Of a DNA stretch of 60,000 bases, positions 25,601-37,600 are shown piece after piece. Source of the DNA: Membranipora membranacea. Its lineage: Eukaryota; Bryozoa; Gymnolaemata; Cheilostomatida; Membraniporidae. The stretch is taken from positions 34,510,283-34,570,282 of the forward strand of contig OU612066.1 in assembly GCA_914767715.1 (NCBI GenBank), read 5' to 3'. A program made the translations under genes and the position numbers. The notes beneath the pieces are model-generated. The model was not told the DNA's origin. It saw only the letters and a program-made list of their open reading frames with translations, and ran no database searches. The stretch's first letter is position 1, and each line of letters begins with the position of its first letter.

Positions 25601-28600
25601 GCGGCCTTTAAACTCTCTCTTCAGGCGGTAGACAAAAGCTTTTCGGCTGTAAAAAGATGATAGTTTTGTCTGAAACCACAATACATGATAGTCCGAGGAA
25701 GAAAAAGATTTTGACATAACTTGTTATATTTTTTTAATTAATCCTAATCTATCAATGCATTTGAGTGTTCTCAAAACGGCAGGTTGATAATGCTTGCACA
25801 ATGCAACTTCAACCTGGAAACCCCAGTCTCGCAAGTTTTTATCGCCTTGATCTCACTGGGAATTCCAAGAAATTGCATTGTGGGATACTAGTATATATAA
25901 ATATATATCATAGTCTTACCTGGTCTCATCTTCTCTGTTATCTCTACGTACGTAGTTTATTATATAAGCCAAGTAAATCAGATACGGTGTAAGAACCCTT
26001 CTCGCGCTCTATCTTTGAGCTAACCAGGTCCTCAAGTTGTCGCCATGATGCAGATCTCACAAAGCGAGCTTTTGATTTAGATCTAAAACAATTGGTATAA
26101 CAATTTTACAGCACTTCATAAGAACTCACCTCTACGCCCAAGTGAACTTGTTAACAATTTTCAAAGAGGGACAGCATAGGAATGTAACACACATAATGTT
26201 GAGCCAGACAAATGACAATGATAAGTGGCAAACAGATTTTATAGTTTTTACCTGAGCTGGTTCGTAACAGTTGCGATATCATTCTTGTGGCATGCACTGT
26301 GATATCTCATTTCACGGGCAACAGGATATCCTAACTGAAAACTTGACAACAGCTTTGTGTCATTCTTGGCTTCTGCGGCAGGAAGTAAACCCCCTAAATA
26401 GAAGGATAATATTTTTGAAAGCTGGCTCTCTCACTGATATATCATTCTTCTCCAGATAGTTATGATTGATGCAGCTTAGATCATACAACGCATGTAATTG
26501 AAAAAGTTCCCTCAATTAATCAACAATTCAACCCTACAGAGTCTGCAGAAGGCAGAATAAAACCTGAGATTATGGTGTAGCAGTTTATTGTACTTACCAG
26601 CATCTAAAGTCTCAGCTCTAGAGGTCGGTAGTTTCTTGCGGTTTTTGTACTTCTCCTTATTACATATGACACAGGTAGAAGAGAATGTCTGAGGCTTACT
26701 AGTACTCGGTTCTGAAGACCTGAGTTTCCTTGGGCTCGGCAAATTGGCTCCATCCTCATTCTTAAAAACAGGATATTATTAGAGCAGGGTTAATGAGTAG
26801 CAATTACAAGGGTCAATCAATCAAGACTGAAAGAAATTGAAGGCATCTCAGATTTTCCAACCATGATTTAATTCAGTGTTGTGATCAATCTGTGAGAAAT
26901 AATAGAGTTCCATCAAGGAGTAAAAGTCTTTTACTGCTTGATAGAACTCTCTTATTTATCACAGAATTATCTTCTTGGCCCAAACACTATCCCTGACTGA
27001 GAGCAACGTCACGCAAAGTTTCATATCGGTTCAAACAAAGCCACACAAGGTGGTCTTCCATACAGCACCGTGGTCATCAATTAATACCTTGAGAGTAAAT
27101 CCTGAATCATGAGCATGTTCTATGCATACCTTTCTCTTCATGGCACTTTGTTTGGCTCTTTCTAGCTTGGATTTAGAAAATCTGAACATACAAAGACGAT
27201 GGTATTTATAGGTACTACATTCATCCATTGTCATTGTCAATAGATTTTTGGCAATGATGAAGCATTCCGGCTCTTTCCCAGTTTTCACCCACTCTTTAGC
27301 CACATATTTGAGTTCAGCAAGCTTTTAGGCTGACAAAACAACACTCTCGGCTGCTTCATCTACTTTCTCAAAGTGAATAATACACTCCATATAATGTTAG
27401 TCAAAGTGATACCGTCAATTTGTTAGACATGTTCATGCTTCCTTGTATTATGTCATCTGCTAAAGCATGAGAGTTAAATTTAACAAAGGCTGGGCCTAAG
27501 TCAATAGCACCGTACAAAGATGCATTATTAATATTTGCCAAATTCAAGTTGATGTGACTGAGTATTTTATAAATAGATTTTTTTATTATCACACTGATGA
27601 TTGGTCCTCTATACAAGTAGGTCAGCTTGAGGATTTATGTTCTCTTCATTTAAATTGAAAACAAATTGCCATTTATTTTCAAAATATGACCACTACAACT
27701 GGGTACACCCGGTGAATTTTACAGAACATATATTGATGTAGTATAAAAAGTGATCAGAATCCTGCCATCAAATATTGTCCGTGCAATAACAACTTAGGCT
27801 ATAGCTGCTTCTGGCCTATGGAAAATTCACTGCAAAAGACCAGGAAAATCAAGTTCTGTTGTTGTGCAGAGTTTTAGCCCATTTCCCACCATCACAAGAA
27901 CTCTTCATGATGCGTTCAAGTCTTTCAACAGTATTTGTTGTACCAACATGCACACAAGTGTCAGAAAGCATTTTTAATGTATTGAACTGCGAACAGAAAT
28001 ATCTAACTATCGCTGCCTGTGAAATTTAGATGCAGTTTTGCACTGAAATCCTTCATTTTCCAATATCTCTAATAGTTTCATTTTGTCTTGTATTGTCAGG
28101 CTGGTAAGGTGGGCTTTTGGTTTTACGCCGTTAGTAAATACTAATTTTCTCAGGTTCCTAGCAGGGGTAAAATCTCAAAATACAATGTAATAATAAGCGT
28201 TAAATTCTATGATCAATTAATACTATTCAACCGTAGTTACTCAAGTTAGTTTAACTTAGGGAATTCCCTCCTCAATATTACAATGGAACTTCACTGGGAA
28301 ACCCTATTGTAACTTCCTTGTTATGACGGTACTTAGGAAAGTTAACAAGAACGCGACAAATTATGTATGACCTGTATATGTTTATGTCTACACACTATGT
28401 TAATAAACCAGATTAATATCTCAAGTAGTCTATTGTTGGGAGTCTGTTGAGCAGTGTCAGCTTAAATGGACAGAATTGTGGTCGATGGAGCCACAAAGGA
28501 TCACCTCTCTGGTTGGTGCAGCTTATGATCAACTACCGACCCCGGCAAACCTGGAACGCTGGAATTTGACCGAGAACTCGAAATGCGCCGAGTGCTCGGC

Positions 28601-31600
28601 TAAGGGCACACTTCGACATATACTGTCGAATTGCCAACAGAGCCTGGGAAGATACACGTATAGGCATAATCAAGTCCTGAAAGTGTTGTGTAAATATGTC
28701 ACGGAGAAGTGTGAATATGCTAATGCTGGTGGTGAAGCGCGTGAAAAGATTTTGCGCAAAAAGGGATTGATGAACAGCGGAGAATGGCAGGTGAGATGCG
28801 ACCTCACAGAGCAGCTCAGCATGCCACAGCATATTGTGATCACGAACCAAAGACCAGACTTAATTGTTTGGTCTGACAAAGAAAAAGCGCTAATACTGAT
28901 GGAATTGACGGTGCCTTGGGAAGAAAATCTCTCATACGCGCATGGGAGAAAACTGACAAGATACGAAGATCTGGTCACACAATGCCAAGACAAAGGTTGG
29001 AATTGCGAATTATTCGCAGTGGAAGTTGGCTGCCGTGGATTCATGGCTAGATCAGCTACCAAATTTCTGACTAGAGTTGGGCTTTCAGGAAGAGCACTCA
29101 AACAAGCCACAAAAAGCATAGTACATGAGGCAGAAAGCACATCTGCATGGATTTGGCAACAGCACTGTGTGAAGACAAAAGCTAAGTAATCCTATTACTT
29201 GTAAGCTGGGGTTTAACACACTCATTTTGTTTTGTTGAGTTGGCCAGCATTTAATTCCTTTTGTTATAATCCTTGTAAGGATCAGAATGAGGGAATTAAG
29301 TGATGATAAGCAAACTGCTTGGGGTAGAAGGCTAAGCAAGATTATGCCTTTAATACTCAAATTAATGTAGTTTAATCTCTGCAGGGTGAAAAATCAAAGT
29401 GAGTTTGAGTTAGATCTAAGGTATTACAAACATAGGATTAAAAGCTTGGCCCTCGCATAAAAGGCAGGCAGAGCGAGACAGGAAATCACAGTCAGCCCAC
29501 TGGCTGTAGCGCAAACAAGTCATCTCTCTGACTTGTGTATGAGTTGTACTATGCTCAATGTGGTGAATTTGAGTAGTGAACGAGTGGCACGAAGGGCGGG
29601 TTTCTTGACGATAGAGACTTTGCGCCGATGAGTTGATGGAAAGCAAACCTCCCTGCACTGGTTTGGCTTAGAGTATAAGCATGAGAGTGATGGGGCGAAC
29701 ATTGTTGCACTGAAACAGTGAAGAGTTGGCAGCCTCCCTGGTTGCACAACAGCGTAAACACACCAATTATGTCAAACCACCGAAACTTACAAAATGCGCT
29801 GAGGGATCGATGAGATTGATTGAGATGCTCAGCAACACACAGGGGTGGCTTCATGCTGCTGGGGCCGGCCATGAGGAGGTTGTACTAGAGAAGGCCTCGA
29901 AACAGCGTTTGACTCATGGTTTCTAGCTGAAGACCTGTGTGTTGTGCAGTGGTACGTGCACCACTGTATGTTGTATCTTATGTCAATAATCAAGTGCTTT
30001 GTTCAACAAAAGGCAACCCAAAATAGACTTCGTTCACAGTTCTGAACAGAAAATGCTACTTGATAGAACTAGGACTATCCTTACCCTGACTGCGGGGGTT
30101 GGGGGAAATGTTACTTCAAAGGATTAGCTTTACTATTACATAACATACAACTTGATAGTCTACTTATAAATAGTCAGCCTTATAAATAACCACTTTCAAT
30201 TACATCAAAGGATGACTTTGATTCAAGCTCTCCAATAGTTATGTCAACTTATTAAAAGTATTTGACCCAAGCGAAGCAGTCTCACTTGCCAAAATAAACT
30301 GCTTTACGCCCCACTTTAGGTATGCCGATAAATACCCTGAAGTGCCACCTGCCCTGCTAGAAAATATTAGCCTCTTGCAAATTTTGAATTTATCGAAAAA
30401 CAAAATCAAATGACACTTTAACTTCATAAAATTTGAGATATAAATAAATCTTCAATCTTACAAATAATACGGTACTTGCTATATTCTAGTGAAGTCTGTA
30501 ATTCTTCTTTGTGAACGCTCCTGTCACTATGTCTTCAACTCGTAATCTTGAACTCTGTAATTCCTCCTTTGTGTACGCCTCTGTCACCATGTATTCAACT
30601 CGTAATCCTGAACTCTGTATTTCACCTTAATAATCTCTTACCACCAATGTCTAAAATTGATACTCTTGGTAAACCCTTGCTACCAAAGTCTAAAGATGAT
30701 ACTACTCTAGCAAACCCTTGCTGCCAAAGTCTAAAACACTACTGCCACTTAACACGGTGGGCCCTGCCCGGATTGCCGAGTTGGCATGTTGCAATAATGC
30801 TGAGGTGGCGCACCAAAATTTCCGTTTGCTGATAAGTAGAACATTTGCTAGGGTCGGTATGTTGCAATGATGCTGACTGTTTGCTGACTATACATGACTC
30901 ATAAACCCAAGATTAATTATAAAACATATGATAAATATTGGTTAGCACATGGCGTTGCTACGTATGTAATTTATTTGATAATAAATAATTATTAAACATA
31001 AAAATGATCTTACTCCTATACTGAAGTTTCCAGTATGTATAAGTTATGTTAATCATAGAATTAATAATAATTGTAAAGCCATCAGTTTTTCTAATGCTGC
31101 TTTCCATGACCAGATAAATAGTCACAACCAAAAACCAATAATAAATAAATAATCACAGCACAAATCTCTACTGCTAATTGTGGTGATGTAAATAGCCAGA
31201 CACAACAATTGTACTAATAAATGGGGGGGGGGGGGGGGAATAGCATTGATTAAAAGGTCACTGTTGCAATAAACATTGTTGAACACTATTTTTGTTGAGG
31301 CAGTTGTGTCTCTAATAGTTATCTTCATAATTGTATCCTTGTGTCATAATAATTAAACTGAAGCTAAATTCAAACATCCTTCATTTATTATTAGCATGCC
31401 AAGGATTAGTGCTTGATATAATGAATCAGTTATGCCTTGATGATAGCTCCTTTGCGCTACACTTTGCATTGTATGGCAGATTATTTACGATAGTACTATC
31501 AAGGAGTAAAAGAGTTTTACTCCTTGATACTCCTTGGTACTATAAGTTACATTTTGCTAGCGCAGCAGACCTAGGCTAAATAAATAAAACATAGCTGAGT

Positions 31601-34600
31601 AAGCCATGGAATAACACAAGCATGCTTTAGCGCATGCACAGTTTATAAACCCTTAATTTGCACGTGTGCCGTCCATAATAATCATAATTCAATTGATAAA
31701 TACAGGGCCTATAAGGTTGCTGCTTACCTATACTAATAAATACCAGTATAATAACTATGGTATTTGTCAGGTGTTACAAAAATGTTCCTGGTCGACAGTA
31801 TAATAAAAGCTACTGGTTTTTATGACTAAAACAATATCGGCTCGTGACAAGGGAAGGGTTAATTTAACTAGATTGTCTGAGAATCAAGGAAGTCACATAT
31901 AGCCTAAAGTGGAGTCCACCCAATGTCACATGTTGCAACTCTGATGGTTCTTTTTGACCTGAATGAATAAAGGCCCTGGATTCTTGCGACTAGAAAATGT
32001 TGGCCTTGTGACAAAGCGAGGGTAAATTTAGCCAAATTGTCTGGGAATCATCACAGTTTCAATACAGACAAGGAAGTCACATATGGATTCCACCCAACTC
32101 TGATGGTTATTTTGACAAGCCCTGTCACGTATACACTGAGTGTATTTTATTTGACAAGAAAGCCATGATTGCCTGACTAGGCTAAGATAAGTTATGTAAA
32201 CAGCCAAAGGTCACCAACCACAAATGTCTGGGAATTAAAACATGACAAAATAAAACAAGGAAGTCACATATACTCTGATATCAAAGTAGTTTGTCATTCT
32301 ATTTGGTTATATTATCATATATCAAATTTACTGCATACAAATGGCTGCCGGCTTTCACGAAGTCAGCAGCAAAACATGACAGAAGATGAGAAAAGTGTTC
32401 CAGCTTTGAGAGGACCGTGTGCCTCTGTCTGTAGACCAAATTTTACAAACATAAAAGTTTGGAGAAATATATGTATATCAATGGTGAAATTTAACATAAA
32501 AGGAGCTCCTATAAATATCAGTATTATAGCCCCATTCTCGTCAATAGATACATGTTTTGCTAGGATTGACCCAAGCAGTAAAAATTGCAGTGAACAGCTT
32601 TTAACTAGACGATTTCAATTTTGAAGTCCACATTTCCTTCGCATGACATCGTCATAAGCCAGTGTAGAAGTTTTCTTGCAGCCATGGGGCCCTCCATTGT
32701 GGATTCTCCCAAAGTTCAGACAGGTCAGATCTTGAGGAGATTTAGAGAGCTCTCTAGCACAAATAGGCGCATATCTCATCATGAAGTTGGTAATACATTG
32801 ACGGGCACATGTCTCATCAAAGCTGCATGTTTTCCAATCTACAAAAAAATGATCCAACTTGAAATATGGTTTTGCATAGAGTAAAACTTCAACGCGTACA
32901 TTCAGATATTGATTTCGGCGCCTCTTGTTTGACCAGCTTGGTTTTGTTGTTGGGAGCGCCCTGCAAGGATTGTCAATCGAGGTAAAGACCAGTGTAGCAT
33001 TGGGTTTGTCTTGTTTCATGGTGTTTCAGTCAGAAAAGTCAAAACTGGTGATATAAGCATTATTTTTTACCTGTTCCGGCTCTGCAGTCTTGCCAGTAGA
33101 GCTGCTTAATCTGGTATCTGCCACATGAAAGAGACCCGACATCCATAATACACTCGTTAGGTGGTCCATTCTCCACCTGAAATCATAAGGTGACACTACT
33201 TTGTATGGTAGATTAGCCTATATACACATAAAACAATCTTCAGCTATAATATAACTGATCTGAAATTAGAACTCAATTTCTTTATTACTGGTCACCAAAA
33301 TCCACTTATTCAACCTTTCTATACACAACCTCTTAATTCGTTGAAGTTACGGCCATCCAGATATTGAGCGTGTGTTTAAATTTTGAGGATCAAAATTTTT
33401 CTCTGCAGCAAATTTACAATGGTGTCTTATTCTGACCTTGCCGATGCAATCTATACATGATGAGTGGACATGTTGCCCTGTGGCTCCCAGTACCATATAC
33501 ATGCTCAGAGCTATGAAAGCAAACACTCCTCTCATTCTTATGTTGAGCAAAAGAACAGTTCAGAGAAGCTTCAAAGTTGACTGTTGCCTTCTGAGATTGT
33601 ATGCTGCTTGTGAGTTGCTATGTTGCTTGTGCTGGTTTAACAGTTAGCAGAATACCTCAAACAGGGAAGTTGAATTGATCTGTTCAAACAATGTGACAAC
33701 AACAAATAGGTACTTCTATAAGCTTTGTTCCTTGTTTGCAAACATTAGGCTCATTGTTTTTTATGTTAACTCAATCTGGATTGGCCCAAACAATAACAAG
33801 AAACTAAAGTCATCATGTGTGACATTACCCAGGGACAAAAATAACATGAAACAATTCCTCTGTATCTGGTGTTTGCCTAGGCTGTTGTGTTTTTAAGCCC
33901 GTAAAACAAGGTGTCAATTTTTGCTAGTCAGCTAGTCAGTGTTTTAGTATAGGCTAGCGCCAAGTTTTCACCAGCTAAGGTGTGATATTTTTTCTAAGGT
34001 TATAAGGATGAGTATATGTAAGCTTTCCTTACTTTAACTATTTTCAGCATGCATGAAATGACGAACTTTTCCATCTGTGAAATGTGTAAGCAATGAATTA
34101 AACAAACTACACTGACCATTATAGATGAGATCGGTAACCTACAGAGGATACTGAGAGAGACAGAGCAGAGATGTGATAAGTTTGCTGCTCTGGCTCAGAG
34201 AGTTCAGGATATAAGCGCTAAACTCGATCAGCAGAGAAGTCTACACGAAAAGGCCACAGCCACGTAAGTCAGACCAAGAGTCGGATGCCACATCTTATAC
34301 ACTGCCCGGGTTGCTGGTAGTGGCATTCGATTATACATCCTACATTTCAACCAGCTGTGATTGGTATATGAATTGATTTTGGAATGTGACCACCAGCAAC
34401 ACTTGATCTAGGACTGTAGTGGATATTGCTTTTCAATATGCAGGAAATTCATATTTGAATTTTTTCTACTGTTGCGATATCAAGACTTTCGAGGTGATGT
34501 GATAATAAGCTTATTCGCTGGTTAATACAGGTCCAAGATAATAAATCAATAAATGATTTATAGGCATTTATTGAAGGAGAGGCACTCAATAAAACCTGGT

Positions 34601-37600
34601 CGTGATAAAACCTGCTTGAGTTAATTTTGGACCCCTTAATAATAGCACGCCTAACAAGTGGCTAACAGATTTAATTCTAGGCGTCAAGGTTATGATAACA
34701 GAACAGCAGATAAGTCAAGGCCACCAGCCATTACTCAAAAACAAACATGGTAAAATTGTGATTAATGTGTTTATTCGAATCGCTGTTGTAATGCTGTTTT
34801 CATCAGACTTGGTCGCCTCTATTATTGGCTAAAAATAATTTTTAGTGCCATTTCATTTGCCTGAATGCACGCCTAGTAAATAATGTGGTCGCCTTGACAA
34901 CAGACGTCTATTGACAGGCGAATAAGCTTAATGATTGAGAATAAAATTGTCCAGGTTGAGAATGTGTAGCAAAGCCTCTTTTGAGATTGCTCTTTCAGTC
35001 TGGTAATTCAGGAGTACCCTAAAAGTTTTATGTTATCCTATGTCAAATTTCAATAAAACAATTTTCACCAAGATGTGTTCAGATATCACGTAATCAAATT
35101 TTTTTAAAAGAGTTGTTTCATTCTTTCGATGATTGACCTAGGTATGTATCATACCCCTTGATTTGCCTGTTCTATTTTGATGAGAACATTCCTAATGACT
35201 GTTAAACCTGTGTTACAGAATTGAGAAACTGTCCAGTGAGAATCAAACTCTGAAGCAACAAGCTTCCTTAGATTCAGACCAGCAAGACAAAGTAAGATAA
35301 GCGGGCGATATTGAGTGATAAAATGTATTCAAAACAATCCAAACGCTATAAATCGTTTAATACTAAAAACAACTCAAGAAGCCTTTCATTCTTGAAAATA
35401 GCCCGTGAAGTGGGTTTTTTACAATTTTAAAATGGCAAGCTGTTAAATTGAGTCCACTGGAGTTCCTAAGCCTTGATTCACTGAATTTCTGCCAATTGCA
35501 AACAAATTGAGTGACAAAAAACCAATGAGACCTGTGTAACCTACACAAAATCATAACACGATATGCAGTGGAAAAAGTTGATAATATTGATAATCAGTTA
35601 CAATCTGTGACAATATTCTAAATATTCAGATCAGCGTGCTGGAGCAGCAGATTGAGACTTTATCTGAGGATGTCGTGAGTAAAGAGAAGAAAGCTGCCAG
35701 TCTGCAGGTAATCCTCGACGCCAGGCAGTCTGAGTGGGACAGGAGAGACAACTCTCATCAAACTCTCAAGAAACAGGTACGTGTTGTCAAGGTGATGGAG
35801 TGTGGTTAAATAAGGTTTGACGTTGTGTATGTATATGAAGAGGTCTGATGCTCTTTAACAGAGACAGATAAATATATGCAGTTCACCTTTTTTTTGTCTA
35901 TATTACCCTAGACCAAGTTTGGTCCATTAGCCTGCATTCCGAGTCGCTTCCGATCCACAAGTGAACCAGTGAAAGGGAGCAACAGAAATGCAGGCAAACG
36001 GATTAAACTTGTTCTAATATTACCCCATAAGGCTAGATAAAATTCCAAGTGCTTCACCTGACCTCCTGTTAGATCCATAAGAATGAAGCTGGACATTAAG
36101 CCAACCTTCTACTCGGCTAAATTGAATGCAGTTCAGTGATTTAAGTGTGAACCTTGACATGTGTGTGCATATATTGTTTTGCCGTAACTGTTGGATATCT
36201 GATAGCGTGTGTGCCAATACTTTCTCTTCATAACAGGCGGCAGAGAATGAGACTAGGCTGAAGGCAGACAGCTCACAGTTACAGGATGAGTTATGTTCCC
36301 TCAATAAGCAGCTCTCTGGTGTAGAAGATAAAATGAGAACGCAGTCTGCCTCAGCACTAGTCAGAGAGAAATCTCTGCTCGAGCAAATCAGGAAAATGGA
36401 AGAAAACCTTACAGAGCAGCAGGACAAACTGAAGGTAGATTTATTTTTAGACTCTGCCTTTATGTCTTGTTATAATAACCGTAGCAATCCTTTAATTCTA
36501 TGTTGGAGATAGTAGAAACCTACAATCTCTGGTGCTAACCAAGCAAACTGAACATATCAGTGGTTCTGTATGTTTTTAACCGGACCTTATTTTCACATCG
36601 ACCAAAAGTTGGTTCTGCCGCATAAAAATAAGACCTATTAGGTTGCGTGTTTTTTTTCAGTCAAAAGGAGCTTTAGAATTGGAGAAAATAATGTCCTTAG
36701 TTATTATGTATATTTTACAGAAAGCAGAATCTGATCTCTCCACCAGTAGAACCTCACCAGTTATGGAAGCTAAAGATAAGATTATAACTGATCTAAAGAC
36801 TGCTATCGATGAACAAGAGAATACAATGAAAGTTCAAGATGAGGTTTGTGTAAAAGTTTACATTTATTTGTTTTTATATATCATAAATTCATTTGTAATT
36901 TATAAAAGAGTACAAAGACATCGTGATCAGTTATCATGGTTCATGCCTTTTGCTTAGCAGTATCGCTTCATTTTTGACACATAGCTCAATGTGCTGCTGT
37001 ATCTACAGCCAGAAGGTCCTCCATTGTGGATTCTCCCCATCTCGTAGCATGTCAGAGAGCTGACAGATTTGCCCAGGTGCCCTGCGCAGGTGTTATCATA
37101 TCTAGCTACATAAGCTTTCATACACTGTCGGGAGCAGCTATCGCTGGCAGCACAAGCCTTCCATGCTATGAATTAGCAGAATAAACAAATAAGCTTGGGA
37201 TTTATTATCTCCTGAAACTTAAATTGATCAAAAGTATGAGTTGGGGCCATTTCATAAATGACTGCGTGTACTCCATTGAAGTTCACCTTTAGCCTAAGCA
37301 TAGACTGGGGGGAGCCAATTGCACTGAGTGTAATGATCGTACAAATTTAATATTTCAATCTCAACAGAGACCTTGGTTCTTGATATCTCAACAGGATGTA
37401 GTTCTGATTGGTTTTCATGATTTTTGGGTTGCAGAGATTGTCAATCAATCGAGGCAAAAATAATTCATACGTGGGGGGAGAAAACAATATTCAACGGGTG
37501 GTCCGTAAAAGCGTGGATCAGTGTGAATAGGGACTGCAGACTATGTCCCTATTGCCAGTATGTTTATGTCACATTGTGTACTTACATTCACCAGGTCTGC

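Larger units (their letters stand above)
23837..27845. mobile_element. 4-kb element with inverted ends carrying a decayed CXC-type gene
   Basis: Blocks near the left end recur in order and inverted near the right end. These are TTTTCCTG (23838-23845; complement at 27839-27846), TAGGCCAGAAGCAGC (about 23853; complement about 27804-27818), GGCACGGACAAT and TTTGATGGCAGG (23895-23919; complement 27760-27783), and GGTGTACCCGGTTGTAG (about 23971; complement 27693-27710). Long inverted ends around a multi-exon gene fit a DNA transposon. Exact termini and target duplication were not resolved, and homology may extend outwards. It sits in kinesin intron 26 between two lysozyme genes. Confidence 0.7.

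Noticed and set aside
28533-29140. Long minus-strand ORFs (105 and 156 codons) opposite the retroelement fragment.
   Set aside because: They are shadows of the plus-strand endonuclease frame and have no family similarity.
29416-29926. Overlapping ORFs on both strands around 29.4-29.9 kb.
   Set aside because: Short, no recognisable domain, in the 3' flank of the retroelement fragment; not called as genes.
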